64,000 nucleotides of DNA from Nevskiaceae bacterium. Its GTDB lineage: Bacteria; Pseudomonadota; Gammaproteobacteria; Nevskiales; Nevskiaceae. Made by a program: the position numbers and the translations under genes. Location of the stretch: assembly GCA_008012115.1 (NCBI GenBank), contig SSEB01000005.1:1-64000 (forward strand), written 5' to 3'. Below, piece by piece: positions 36,602 to 45,247 of the stretch. Numbering within the stretch: the first letter of the stretch is position 1; each line of letters opens with the position of its first letter. The notes below the pieces were generated by a model. It had not been told where the DNA came from. It did no database searches and was given only the letters and a program-made list of their open reading frames with translations.

Positions 36602-37597
36602 ATGCGCTTCTGGCTGATCTTCAAGATCCTGCTGCACCCGCTGCGTTACGCGCAGGAGCGCATCGACGCCTGGGTGCTGGCGCGCGTCAAGCGCCAGCCC
36701 GGCCCCATCGAGATCACCCGCCGCCGCGTCTACATCGTGCCGACCCGCTTCGGCTACGGCTTCGCCGCGCTGGCCTTCGTGATGCTGATGGGCGCGATGA
36801 ACTACAGCAACAGCATGGCCTTCGCGCTGACCTTCCTGCTGGCCGGCCTGGGCCTGGTGTGCATGCACCAGACCCACGGCAACATGGTCAACCTGCGCAT
36901 CCATGCCGGCCGCGCCGAGCCGGTGTTCGCCGGCGAGACGGCGCACTTCGACATCCATGTCGAGAACCCTGCCGCGCAGTCGCGCTATGCCATCGCGCTG
37001 GCCTGGCCCAAGACGGAAGCCGAGGCGGCGCAGGGCGACATCGAGGCGCGCGGCGCCACCCACCTGCGCCTGAGTCGGCCAGCGCCACAGCGCGGCTGGC
37101 TGCGCAGCGGCATCTTCAGCCTGTTCACCGAGTTTCCGCTCGGGCTGTTCCACGCCTGGACCTGGGCGGAACTGGACACCGCCTGCCTGGTGTACCCGCG
37201 GCCGGCCGCGCCGGGACGTCCGCCGCCCGCCACCGCCGGCGTCGGCGGACACGCCAGCGGCGGCCGCAGCGGCCAGGACGAATTCGCCGGCCTGCGCAAT
37301 TACCAGCGCGGCGACACCGCGCGCTCGATCCACTGGAAGAGCCTGCCGAAACTGCAGACGCCGATGGTCAAGCAGTTCACCGAGACCGTGGACCGCGAGC
37401 TGTGGCTGGACTGGAACGCGCTGCCGGAACTTGATACCGAGGCGCGGCTGTCGCAGCTCACGCGCTGGGTGCTCGATGTCGAAGCCGAAGGCCTGGCCTA
37501 TGGCCTGCGCCTGCCCGGCACGGTGCTGGCGCCCGCGCGCGGCGACGTGCACCAGCACCAGTGCCTGAAACTGCTGGCGTTGTACGAGGCGCCGTGA
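36602..37597 (+). CDS. DUF58 membrane protein
   Basis: A 331-residue protein of the DUF58 family (von Willebrand-like fold) that travels with MoxR ATPases. Two transmembrane helices lie near residues 50-90 (GYGFAALAFVMLMGAMNYSN). The DUF58 core GQDEFAGLRNYQRGDTARSI then HWKSLPK is clear, and WNALPELDTEARLSQLTRWV follows. The stop overlaps the GTG start of the transglutaminase gene (GTGA), so translation is coupled. Its molecular role is unknown. Confidence 0.9.
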   Translation: MRFWLIFKILLHPLRYAQERIDAWVLARVKRQPGPIEITRRRVYIVPTRFGYGFAALAFVMLMGAMNYSNSMAFALTFLLAGLGLVCMHQTHGNMVNLRIHAGRAEPVFAGETAHFDIHVENPAAQSRYAIALAWPKTEAEAAQGDIEARGATHLRLSRPAPQRGWLRSGIFSLFTEFPLGLFHAWTWAELDTACLVYPRPAAPGRPPPATAGVGGHASGGRSGQDEFAGLRNYQRGDTARSIHWKSLPKLQTPMVKQFTETVDRELWLDWNALPELDTEARLSQLTRWVLDVEAEGLAYGLRLPGTVLAPARGDVHQHQCLKLLALYEAP

Positions 37598-39549
37598 GCG
37601 ACTACCTCACGCAAACCACCCTGCTGCGCCTGCTGGCCGTCCTGCTGCTGGTGCTGGGTCCGCATCTGACGCGGCTGCCCGCCTGGGAGAGCCTGCTGCT
37701 GCTCACCGTGATCGGCTGGCGTGCCCTCATCGCCCTGCGCCAGTGGCGCCTGCCCGCCCCCTGGCTGCGCTCGCTGATCGCCCTGGCCTGCTTCGCCGCG
37801 GTCTATGCCAATTTCCGCAGCATCTCCGGCATGACCGCCGGCACCGCGCTGCTCAGCGTGATGGCGGTGCTCAAGCTGCTGGAGATGCGTGCGCGCCGCG
37901 ACGTGATGGTCGTGGTGCTGCTGATGTACTTCATCCTGGTCACGCACTTCCTGTTCTCGCAGGAACTGTGGACCGTGCTCTACCTGCTCGGCAGCGCCAT
38001 CGCCATCACCGCCCTGCTGATGGACTGCAACCACGCCGGCGAAGCGCTGCCGCTGCGGATGCTGCTACGCGCCGGTGGAGTGATGGTGCTGCGCGCGTTG
38101 CCGCTGATGCTGGTGTTCTTCGTGCTGTTCCCGCGCATCCCCGGTCCGCTGTGGAGCCTGCCGACCGATGCCGGCGGCGGCCGCACCGGCCTGTCGGAGA
38201 ACATGTCGCCTGGCGACATCGCCAGCCTGATGGAGTCCGATGAGGTCGCCTTCCGCGTGCGCTTCCTCGACCGCGTGCCGGCGCCCGGCGAGCGCTACTG
38301 GCGCGGCCCGGTGTTCGACCGCTTCGATGGCCGCGGCTGGAAGCCTTCGGGCCTGACCGTGCCGCGTCCGCCGGTGATCGAAGGCAGCGGCGCACCGCTG
38401 CACTATGAACTGACGCTGGAGCCGCAGGGCACGCGCTGGCTGCTGGCGCTGGACATGCCGGACCCCACCGCGCTGCCGCCGGACAGCGCCCTGGTCGGCG
38501 ACGGCCTGCTGATCGCACCGCGTCCCATCGAGCAGCGCCGCATCGTGCAGGCATCGGCCTACACCCGCTACGTGCTGTCGCCGACGCTCGGCGGCCGCGA
38601 GCTGGCGCAGGCGCTGCAGCTGCCGCCGGGCTACAACCCGCGCACGCGCGAACTGGCGGCCCAGTGGCGCGCACAGGGCCTGGACGATGCCGCCATCGTG
38701 CAGAAGGCGCTGCAGATGTTCCGGCGCGAGAATTTCAGCTACACCCTGCAGCCGCCGCGCCTCGCGCGCGACAGCGTCGACGATTTCCTGTTCAACACCC
38801 GCGCCGGCTTCTGCGAGCACTACGCCGGCAGCTTCACCTTCCTGATGCGCGCCGCCAACATCCCGGCGCGCGTGGTCACCGGCTACCAGGGCGGCGAGAA
38901 GAACGAGGTCGGTGACTATTACGTGGTGCGCCAGTACGACGCCCACGCCTGGAGCGAGGTCTGGCTGCAGGGACGCGGCTGGGTGCGGATCGACCCCACC
39001 GCCGCGGTGGCGCCGGAGCGCGTCGAGCACGGCGTGGCTTCGGCACTGACGCTCGCCACCGGCCTGCCCGGCTTCTTCGCGCACCGCAACGGCGCGCGCC
39101 TGTCGCTGACCATGCGATGGGACTGGGTGAACGCCAAGTGGAACGCCTGGGTGCTGGCCTACGGGCCGGAGTTGCAGGCAGATTTCCTGCGCAACTTCGG
39201 CATCGAGGACGTCGGCACCATGATCGCGGTGATGACCGTGCTGATCACCCTCGCCACCGGCGTCGTCAGCCTGCTGATGCTGCGCCAGTTCATGTCGGTG
39301 CAGCCGCACGATCCGGCGCTGCGGCTGTGGCGCCGCGCGCTGCGCCGGCTGCAGAAACTCGGGCTGGAGCAGCAGCCGCCGGAAGGGCCTCGCGATTTCG
39401 CCGAGCGCGTGACCCGCGAGCGGCCCGAGCTCGGCTCCGCCATGCAGCGCCTGCTGTCCGCCTATTTGCGCCTGCGCTATCTCGACGGCGGGCACGCGCC
39501 CGAAGCGGAACGCGAGATGCTCGCCGCGACGCGCGCGCTGCGCCGCTAG
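37594..39549 (+). CDS. Transglutaminase-like membrane protein (TgpA family)
   Basis: A 651-residue inner-membrane protein. The N-terminal third has about five to six transmembrane helices (DUF3488 region), followed by a periplasmic transglutaminase core with the catalytic triad Cys in TRAGFCEHYAGSF, His in YDAHAWSEVWL and Asp in WVRIDPTAAV. A further helix near 545-570 precedes a C-terminal cytoplasmic DUF4129-like tail. In Pseudomonas aeruginosa TgpA is essential, and the fold fits a protein-crosslinking or protease-like role. The GTG start at 37594 overlaps the DUF58 stop and has GAGG upstream. Confidence 0.9.
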   Translation: MSDYLTQTTLLRLLAVLLLVLGPHLTRLPAWESLLLLTVIGWRALIALRQWRLPAPWLRSLIALACFAAVYANFRSISGMTAGTALLSVMAVLKLLEMRARRDVMVVVLLMYFILVTHFLFSQELWTVLYLLGSAIAITALLMDCNHAGEALPLRMLLRAGGVMVLRALPLMLVFFVLFPRIPGPLWSLPTDAGGGRTGLSENMSPGDIASLMESDEVAFRVRFLDRVPAPGERYWRGPVFDRFDGRGWKPSGLTVPRPPVIEGSGAPLHYELTLEPQGTRWLLALDMPDPTALPPDSALVGDGLLIAPRPIEQRRIVQASAYTRYVLSPTLGGRELAQALQLPPGYNPRTRELAAQWRAQGLDDAAIVQKALQMFRRENFSYTLQPPRLARDSVDDFLFNTRAGFCEHYAGSFTFLMRAANIPARVVTGYQGGEKNEVGDYYVVRQYDAHAWSEVWLQGRGWVRIDPTAAVAPERVEHGVASALTLATGLPGFFAHRNGARLSLTMRWDWVNAKWNAWVLAYGPELQADFLRNFGIEDVGTMIAVMTVLITLATGVVSLLMLRQFMSVQPHDPALRLWRRALRRLQKLGLEQQPPEGPRDFAERVTRERPELGSAMQRLLSAYLRLRYLDGGHAPEAEREMLAATRALRR

Positions 39550-39593
39550 GCCAACATCGGCCACTTAAAGCCCGTCGCCAGCCTCCGCACGGG

Positions 39594-39705
39594 CCACCCG
39601 CTGTTGCCGTTTTCCCCAGGCAATTTGTTATTAATTAATATATGAATTATATTTCGATATATATTTAATAACAATGTGGATGACCCTCGCCGCCAGAGCG
39701 GGTGG
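39594..39705. repeat. R6: 112-bp palindromic repeat element
   Basis: Ends CCACCCGCT (39594-39602) and AGCGGGTGG (39697-39705) flank the core 39627-39672, which begins GTTATTAATT, ends TTTAATAAC and has only 5 G/C in 46 bases. The left arm holds TTGCC/GGCAA. It sits between tgpA and the acyltransferase gene and ends 17 bp before the latter's ATG, so it would be part of its mRNA leader. Confidence 0.95.
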
Positions 39706-39722
39706 CATTGCGGGAGTGCGAA

Positions 39723-40310
39723 ATGGTGCCGTCGACACAGTTGCCGCAATGGGGCAACGCCTGCACGCAGGTGCTGGGACGCACCGTGCTGCGCGCCTTC
39801 GGCTGGCGCCTGGAGGTGCGCTTGCCGGACGTGCCCAAGCTCGTGGTGATCGCCGCGCCGCATACCTCCAACTGGGATTTCGTGTTCGCGCTGGCGGCGA
39901 TCCTGGCGCTGCGCGTGCGCGTGCACTGGTTCGGCAAGCACACGCTGTTCCGCTGGCCCTTCCGGCGCATCTTGACCGCGCTGGGCGGCATTGCCATCGA
40001 CCGCAGCGCGGCCATCGGCGTGGTGCGACAGACCACGCAGCAGTTCGCCGCGCACGAGCGCCTGCTGATCGGCCTGGCACCGGAGGGCACCCGCTCGCTC
40101 GCGCCTCATTGGAAAAGCGGCTTCTACCAGATCGCGCTCGCCGCCGGCGTACCCATCGTGCCGGCCTATCTCGACTACCGCACGCGCACCATCGGCCTGG
40201 GGCCCACGCTTCATCCCAGCGGCGACTACGCCGCGGACCTCGAGACGCTGCAGTCGTTCTACCGTGGCGTGACAGCGCGGCACCCGCAGAATTTTGCCGC
40301 CGAGGGCTAG
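39723..40310 (+). CDS. PlsC-like lysophospholipid acyltransferase
   Basis: A 195-residue protein of the PlsC/LPLAT superfamily that transfers acyl groups to a glycerol-phosphate or similar acceptor. The catalytic HX4D motif is HTSNWD, followed by FGKHTLFRWPFRRILTALGG, IAIDRS, the EGTRS motif and VPIVPAYLDY. It is shorter than PlsC itself (about 240) and lacks an obvious N-terminal anchor. ATG at 39723 is preferred because GGGAG lies 6 nt upstream; a GTG at 39702 falls inside repeat R6. The substrate is unknown. Confidence 0.85.
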   Translation: MVPSTQLPQWGNACTQVLGRTVLRAFGWRLEVRLPDVPKLVVIAAPHTSNWDFVFALAAILALRVRVHWFGKHTLFRWPFRRILTALGGIAIDRSAAIGVVRQTTQQFAAHERLLIGLAPEGTRSLAPHWKSGFYQIALAAGVPIVPAYLDYRTRTIGLGPTLHPSGDYAADLETLQSFYRGVTARHPQNFAAEG

Positions 40311-40352
40311 CGCACGACCGGCCGCAGCGCGCGCCGCCGCTCCCTCGTGCGC

Positions 40353-40706
40353 TCAGTGCGCCGTTTGGGGGCGCACCCGCGACAGCAGCAGGCCACCGAT
40401 CAGGAAGAACGGCAGCATGGTGACGGCGGCTCCGATCACCGTCATCAGCAGCTGGAAGCGCTTCTTGTAACCCTTGCGATCAGCGACGCCACCCAGCAGC
40501 GGCGCCAGCACCAGCACCATCACCACCAGACTGGCGATGGAGCCGCCTCAGCCCAGCTACCAGGTGCGCTCGGCGTCGGGCAGCGCGGCGGCCCAGTACT
40601 TGGCGAAAAAAATCGGAAAGAACCCGGCCAGCACCATGGTGGCAAAAGCCGAATCGGCCCAGTTGTACATCGCCCAGGCGAGCTGGCTGCGACGTTCGAC
40701 GCGCAT
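40353..40706 (-). pseudogene. Remnant of an MFS transporter (UMF1/Atg22-like), truncated
   Basis: The minus strand encodes 117 codons of a single frame that look like the N-terminal quarter of a UMF1-type MFS transporter: AWAMYNWADSAFATMVLAGF then FPIFFAKYW, later SIASLVVMVLVLAPLLGG, VADRKGYKKRFQLLM. Two in-frame stops, TAG at codon 50 and TGA at codon 53, interrupt it, and the remaining three quarters of a normal 420-residue protein are missing. The frame ends at a stop just before the acyltransferase 3' end. It starts 2 bp after rimI, so it was once the next gene of the rimI unit. This is a clear dead gene. Confidence 0.85.
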
Positions 40707-40708
40707 CG

Positions 40709-41179
40709 CTACACCAGTTCCAGGCTCAGCACGATGGCGTCTTCGCGCCCGTCCAGCGCCGGGTAGTAGCCCTTGCGCAGACCGATGCGCTCGAAGCCGC
40801 GGGTCTCGTAGAGGCGGAACGCCGCCTTGTTGGATTTGCGCACTTCCAGCAGCACCTGGGTGCAGTGCGCCGCCCGCGCCAGCGTGATGAGATGATCGAG
40901 CAGCTGCCGCCCCAGGCCGCTGCGCTGCCGCTGCGGATCGACGCAGAGATTGAGCACATGCGCCTCGCCCACCGCCATGCTCATCAGCGCGTAGGCCTGC
41001 ACCTCGCCCAGCGTATTGGTCAGCACCCACGCGCTGTAGCCGGTCTTGAGACAGTCGCGGAAGATGCCTTCGGTCCAGGGAAACGCGTAGGCGCGGCGCT
41101 CGATCTCCAGGACCTGCGGCAGATGCGCCGGATGCATCGGCAGCAACCGCCACGGCGAGGACTGGAGCTGTGCGCTCAA
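40709..41179 (-). CDS. rimI: Ribosomal protein S18-alanine N-acetyltransferase
   Basis: RimI is a GNAT enzyme that acetylates the N-terminal Ala of ribosomal protein S18. The 156-residue protein has IERRAYAFPWTEGIFRDCL, the acetyl-CoA loop VDPQRQRSGLGRQLLDHL (Q/RxxGxG/A) and NKAAFRLYETRGFERIGLRK then GYYP, all typical of RimI. Its start overlaps the stop of the uracil-DNA glycosylase gene (ATGA), so it is translationally coupled. A different frame through the same DNA is open for 270 codons but has no family features. Confidence 0.93.
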   Translation of the reverse strand: MSAQLQSSPWRLLPMHPAHLPQVLEIERRAYAFPWTEGIFRDCLKTGYSAWVLTNTLGEVQAYALMSMAVGEAHVLNLCVDPQRQRSGLGRQLLDHLITLARAAHCTQVLLEVRKSNKAAFRLYETRGFERIGLRKGYYPALDGREDAIVLSLELV

Positions 41180-42006
41180 GCGTGCTCCAGCAGGTAGCGA
41201 TGGACTTTCTTGAGATCGTCCCAGCTCTTGGCCTTCTCGCGCGGGCTGCGTAGCAGGTAGGCCGGGTGGTAGGTGATGAACAGCGGCGTGCGCTCCGGCC
41301 CGTACTGGTGCAGCGGACCTCGCAGGCGTGCCAGCGGTTCGTCGGTCTGCAGCAGTCGCTGCGCGGCAATGCGCCCCAGGGCGACGATCAGCCTGGGCTT
41401 GACCAGCTGGATCTGCCGTTCGAGAAACGGCCGGCAGGCCTCGGCCTCGTCCGGCTCGGGATCACGGTTGCCGGGCGGGCGGCATTTCACGACGTTGGCG
41501 ATGAACACGTTGTCCCGGCGCGAGCGGCCGATGCTCCTGAGCATCTCGTCCAACAGCTTGCCGGCACGACCGACGAAAGGTTCGCCCTGCGCATCCTCAT
41601 CCGCGCCCGGTCCCTCGCCCACCACCATCAAGGGCGCGTTCTCGACGCCGACGCCAAACACCGTCTGTGTACGCGTCGGGCACAGCTTGCAGCGGTTGCA
41701 GTCCTTCACCGCGGCGCGCAGGCCGTCCCAGTCTGCCGGCGCCACGTAGTCGCTGCGCGGCACGACCACCATCTTCGGCGCGGACACTGGCGGCGCCATC
41801 GCGGGCGCGCTGCCCGGCAGCGGGTGAATGCGCGGGCGGCCGCGCCCCCGCTTTTCCGGCATGACGGCCACCGCCGATGCCGGCTCGTCCGGCGTGGCGT
41901 CGGGCGATGCCAACGGCGCCGCCTCGACGTGGGTCTCGGCGTCGCGCCGCACCCAGGTGTCGACGTCCAGGGCCTTGAGGACTTGTTTGCGCTTGGTGGG
42001 AGTCAT
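41176..42006 (-). CDS. Family 4 uracil-DNA glycosylase with AT-hook-like N-terminus
   Basis: Family 4 UDGs are iron-sulphur enzymes that remove uracil from DNA. The 276-residue protein has the [4Fe-4S] cysteines in CNRCKLCPTR, in VVKCRPPGNRDP and in EACRPFL, the catalytic motif GEGPGADEDAQGEPFVGRAG and the C-terminal FITYHPAYLLRSP. The N-terminal 95 residues are an extra low-complexity region with EKRGRGRPRIHP, an AT-hook-like GRPR core, that could bind the minor groove of AT-rich DNA. The rimI-UDG coupling is common in proteobacteria. The enzyme assignment is strong; the AT-hook role is inferred. Confidence 0.9.
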   Translation of the reverse strand: MTPTKRKQVLKALDVDTWVRRDAETHVEAAPLASPDATPDEPASAVAVMPEKRGRGRPRIHPLPGSAPAMAPPVSAPKMVVVPRSDYVAPADWDGLRAAVKDCNRCKLCPTRTQTVFGVGVENAPLMVVGEGPGADEDAQGEPFVGRAGKLLDEMLRSIGRSRRDNVFIANVVKCRPPGNRDPEPDEAEACRPFLERQIQLVKPRLIVALGRIAAQRLLQTDEPLARLRGPLHQYGPERTPLFITYHPAYLLRSPREKAKSWDDLKKVHRYLLEHA

Positions 42007-42028
42007 GGCGTCATTCTGTCAAAAAAGA

Positions 42029-42228
42029 GCCCGTCCGCGACACGGGGCTTTCGCGCAGCGAAACGGGCGCGGGAGCGGACGGAGGGGCGCCGATCCAATC
42101 TCAACAGTCGCGGACCCGGGTCGCCTCCCGCACCCGCTGCTACGCAGACACCGTGTCGGCGCCCGTCCGCGACACAGGGCTTTCGCGCAGCGAAACGGGC
42201 GCGGGAGCGGACGGAGGGGCGCCGATCC
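42029..42228. repeat. 68-bp direct repeat (two copies) between leuA and the UDG gene
   Basis: Bases 42029-42096 and 42161-42228 are identical at 67 of 68 positions; the only change is GACACGGGGC versus GACACAGGGC. The offset is 132 bp, and the DNA after the second copy resembles that after the first more weakly (both contain ACGCAGAC...GGCGCCCG), suggesting a decaying tandem duplication. Each copy has complementary outer segments CCGTCCGC/GCGGACGG and an inner TTTCG/CGAAA, so each can form a long hairpin. The 321-bp gap contains no convincing gene. Confidence 0.93.
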
Positions 42229-42327
42229 GGCTTCGATCGTCGCCGCCCCGTCACCGCTGGAACCCGGCGCCCGAAGGACGCAGACGCGGCGCCCGCAATG
42301 CGGGCTCTTCAGGCAACGTCTGCATCA

Positions 42328-44025
42328 TCAGGCGGCAGCCGCCTTCGGCGATGCCAGGCGCAGCGCGCGATTGAGGCCGCACAGCACCGCCTTGAGCGAG
42401 GCGGTGACGATGTTGGAGTCCATGCCGACGCCGTAGATCGGCTTGCCGCCATCGACCCGCAACTCGATGTAGGTGATGGCCTTGGCATCCGCACCGGCGC
42501 CAATGGCGTGCTCGTGATAGTCCATCACCGTGATCTTCTGGTGGCTCAGCTTCTGCAGCGCCGCCACGAAGGCGTCAATCGGACCGTTGCCGCGACCGGC
42601 GAGCCGCTGCTTGGCCGCACCGTCCTGCACCTCGGTGACCAGTTCCACCTCATCGCGCGTGGAGTCTTCGACCAGATGGTGCGAGGCGTAGCTGTACGGC
42701 GCCGTCGCCTGCAGGTACTCGCGCTCGAAGATCGCCCACAGGTCGTCCGCAGTCACTTCCTTGCCGCTGGCGTCGGTGACTTCCTGCACCACGCCGGAGA
42801 ACTCGATCTGCAGGCGGCGCGGCAGCACTGCACCGTGCTCGGCCTCCATCAGGTAGGCGATGCCGCCCTTGCCCGACTGCGAGTTGACGCGGATCACCGC
42901 CTCGTAGCTGCGGCCCAGGTCCATGGGATCGAGCGGCAGGTAAGGCATTTCCCAGATATCGCCCTCCTGGCGGGCGGCGAAGGCCTTCTTGATCGCATCC
43001 TGATGCGAACCGGAGAAGCTGGTGTAGACCAGGTCGCCGGCATAGGGATGGCGCGGATGCACCGGCAGCTGCGTGCAGTACTCGGCGGTCGCGCGGATGG
43101 CGTCGATGTCCGAGAAATCCAGCCCCGGGTTGACGCCCTGCGAGTACAGGTTGAGCGCCATGTTGACGACATCGACGTTGCCGGTACGCTCGCCGCTGCC
43201 GAACAGGCAACCCTCGATGCGATCGGCACCGGCCATCAGCGCGAATTCGCCTGCGGCCGTGCCGGTGCCGCGGTCGTTATGCGGATGGATCGACAGGATG
43301 ATGGCGTCGCGTCGCGCCAGGTTGCGGTGCATCCACTCGACCATGTCGGCGAAAATGTTGGGCGTGGAGTGCTCGACCGTCGATGGCAGGTTGATGATGA
43401 CGGGCTTTTCCTTGGTCGCGCCGATGGCATCGACCACCGCGTCGACCACGCGCTTGGAGAACGCCAGTTCGGTGCCCGAGAACATTTCCGGGGAGTACTC
43501 GAAGCGCCAGTCGGTTTCCGGCTGCTGCGCCGCCAGTTCGCGCACCAGCTTCGCGTGCTTCACCGCCAGCTCGTTCAGCACTTCGTCCTGGCTCATGTTG
43601 AAGACCACGCGGCGCATCACCGGCGCGGTGGCGTTGTAGTAGTGCACGATGGCGCGCTTGGCGCCCTTCAGCGCCTCGAAGGTGCGGCGGATCAGGGGCT
43701 CGCGCGCCGGCGTCAGCACCTGCACGGTGACGTCGTCCGGGATCAGGTGGTTGTCGATCAGGTGCCGCAGAAAGTCGAACTCGGTCTGCGAGGCGCTGGG
43801 GAAACCGACCTCGATCTCCTTGAAGCCGATCTTCACCAGCTGCTCGAACATGCGCAGCTTGCGTGCGCGGTTCATCGGCTCGATCAGCGCCTGGTTCCCG
43901 TCGCGCAGGTCCGTGGAAAGCCAGATCGGCGCCTTGGTGATGACGGCATCGGGCCAGGTGCGGTCACGCAGGTGCACGGGCGCAAACGGACGGTATTTCT
44001 TCGAGGGATCGGTCAACATCGGCAT
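42328..44025 (-). CDS. leuA: 2-isopropylmalate synthase (long form)
   Basis: LeuA condenses acetyl-CoA with ketoisovalerate, the first leucine-specific step. The 565-residue protein is the longer form (LeuA2/TIGR00970-like), marked by [45 protein letters not shown] and a C-terminal regulatory domain that binds leucine. [17 protein letters not shown] with GGAG 6 nt upstream sets the start at 44025; an in-frame ATG at 44046 would add seven residues. It lies 253 bp after the TPR gene, an interval with a leucine-rich leader ORF. It is the last step of this window's ilv/leu set. Confidence 0.96.
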   Translation of the reverse strand: MPMLTDPSKKYRPFAPVHLRDRTWPDAVITKAPIWLSTDLRDGNQALIEPMNRARKLRMFEQLVKIGFKEIEVGFPSASQTEFDFLRHLIDNHLIPDDVTVQVLTPAREPLIRRTFEALKGAKRAIVHYYNATAPVMRRVVFNMSQDEVLNELAVKHAKLVRELAAQQPETDWRFEYSPEMFSGTELAFSKRVVDAVVDAIGATKEKPVIINLPSTVEHSTPNIFADMVEWMHRNLARRDAIILSIHPHNDRGTGTAAGEFALMAGADRIEGCLFGSGERTGNVDVVNMALNLYSQGVNPGLDFSDIDAIRATAEYCTQLPVHPRHPYAGDLVYTSFSGSHQDAIKKAFAARQEGDIWEMPYLPLDPMDLGRSYEAVIRVNSQSGKGGIAYLMEAEHGAVLPRRLQIEFSGVVQEVTDASGKEVTADDLWAIFEREYLQATAPYSYASHHLVEDSTRDEVELVTEVQDGAAKQRLAGRGNGPIDAFVAALQKLSHQKITVMDYHEHAIGAGADAKAITYIELRVDGGKPIYGVGMDSNIVTASLKAVLCGLNRALRLASPKAAAA

Positions 44026-44145
44026 GGGAAACTCCAAATCTGCCAAATCGGGGTGGCCAGCCGCGGCAATTGCGGCGGTCTGGCGGAGGGTTCTGTCGGT
44101 TTACACGGTTTCGGCCCCGTGCCGGGCGCGGCGCGATGGTCTGCC

Positions 44146-44247
44146 TTACGGCAGAAGCGCGAGGGTAAGCAGCAGGGCCAGCGGACGCAGCGCGACGCCG
44201 CGAGCGTGCGCGGTGGCGTCGAATTCATGGCTGCTTGGCATCAACAT
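44146..44247 (-). CDS. Putative leucine leader peptide upstream of leuA
   Basis: A 33-codon ORF (ATG at 44247; a second ATG at 44241) ends LRPLALLLTLALLP, so eight of its last 14 residues are leucine. It stops 120 bp before leuA. A 6-bp hairpin TCTGCC/GGCAGA (44140-44155) covers the stop codon, and other short inverted repeats follow. This is the pattern of a transcription-attenuation leader, where ribosome stalling at Leu codons alters downstream RNA folding. I see no strong ribosome binding site and no clear U-run terminator before leuA, so the mechanism is unproven. Confidence 0.5.
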   Translation of the reverse strand: MLMPSSHEFDATAHARGVALRPLALLLTLALLP

Positions 44248-44256
44248 GGCTTGTAG

Positions 44257-44287
44257 AATATAGACCAAGTCCCGGCGCTCAGTCCAA
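44257..44287 (-). promoter_or_regulatory. Candidate promoter for the leuA leader
   Basis: On the minus strand TTGGAC (44287-44282) and TATATT (44262-44257) are 19 bp apart, a long but usable spacer, and lie just before the leader ORF start. They overlap the 3' end of the TPR gene. Confidence 0.35.
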
Positions 44288-45247
44288 TTGGCGCAGGGCC
44301 TGCGCCGCAACACCGTCCCCAGGGTCCAGGCGCAGCGCGGTGCGGTAGGCCTCGCGCGCGGCCTCCGGCCGGTCGCCGCGGGCCGACAGACGGCCGAGCA
44401 ACCGGTAAGCCAGCGCCAGCGACGGGTCATCGTCCGTCCGCGGGCCGCGGGCCAGATAGATGTTGAGAGCCGTCAGGCCGGCTTCCAGCCGCTGGCCCGA
44501 CTGCGCAGCCACCTCTGCCATCGCGTAGTAGACGGCGGTTTCCCCGGGCAACGCCTGCTGCAGCGCGCGGTAGGTGGCGAGCGCCGCGTCATAGTGCCCC
44601 TGCGCGAGCTGCACCCGGCCCAGTTCGTAACGCGCCAACGGACGGTCGGGCGCGGCTTCGATGGCAGCGCGAAATTCGCGCTCGGCCTCACCATAGTGGC
44701 GGTCATGCGCCGCGATCACGCCATGGGCGACGTGACCGCGCACCGGATCCAGGGCGGCGATGCGCGCGGCTTCGTCCTCCGCCTGGTCATGGCCGCCGCC
44801 GATGATGAGGGGCGCATCGAGGTAGAACTTCATCAGCCCGTCGTGAAGATCCACCACGCTGGGATCGGCGGCGACGCCGGCCAGCAGGTTGCGGTGGATT
44901 TCGCGCGCCAGCGTCAGCTTGCGGTAGAACGGCACCTCGTCGATGTAGGCGCCCAGCGCCTCGCAAAGATTGATGCGGTACTCGGCAATGTCCGGCGCCA
45001 GCGCGACGGCACGGCGCAGCAGATCGACCGCCTGGCGGCGGTGGTAGGCGCGCAATTGCAGGCGACCGAGGTAGTGCAGCACCACAGGATCGTCCGGCGC
45101 CTGCGTCCGCAACTGCTCGAACTGGCGCTGCGCCTCTTCGTTGTGCATCGCGCGGAATTCGGCACGGGCCGTATCCAGCGTGATGTCCGCCCAGGCGCTG
45201 GCGGCTCCGCACAGCAGCGCCAGCGCAACGAAGACCCGTCGGATCAC
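44279..45247 (-). CDS. Periplasmic TPR protein
   Basis: A 322-residue protein with a signal peptide (MIRRVFVALALLCGAASAWA, cut before DITLD) and several tetratricopeptide repeats: AEFRAMHNEEAQRQFEQLR, DDPVVLHYLGRLQLRAYHRR, ARYELGRVQLAQGHYDAALA and LALAYRLLGRLSARGDRPEAA. No enzyme domain is visible, so it is probably a periplasmic scaffold. Its start overlaps the pssA stop (ATGA), which ties it to phosphatidylserine synthesis or simply to the leu/ilv region. Function is unknown. Confidence 0.85.
   Translation of the reverse strand: MIRRVFVALALLCGAASAWADITLDTARAEFRAMHNEEAQRQFEQLRTQAPDDPVVLHYLGRLQLRAYHRRQAVDLLRRAVALAPDIAEYRINLCEALGAYIDEVPFYRKLTLAREIHRNLLAGVAADPSVVDLHDGLMKFYLDAPLIIGGGHDQAEDEAARIAALDPVRGHVAHGVIAAHDRHYGEAEREFRAAIEAAPDRPLARYELGRVQLAQGHYDAALATYRALQQALPGETAVYYAMAEVAAQSGQRLEAGLTALNIYLARGPRTDDDPSLALAYRLLGRLSARGDRPEAAREAYRTALRLDPGDGVAAQALRQLD

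Noticed and set aside
40557..41369. 270-codon minus-strand frame covering rimI and ending in a transporter-like sequence
   Set aside because: Its first two thirds are a shadow of rimI and the glycosylase gene. Only the last 49 codons are meaningful, as the start of the MFS pseudogene.
42003..42254. 83-codon arginine-rich ORF in the leuA-UDG gap
   Set aside because: It is simply the translation of the 68-bp direct repeats; no ribosome site or family support.
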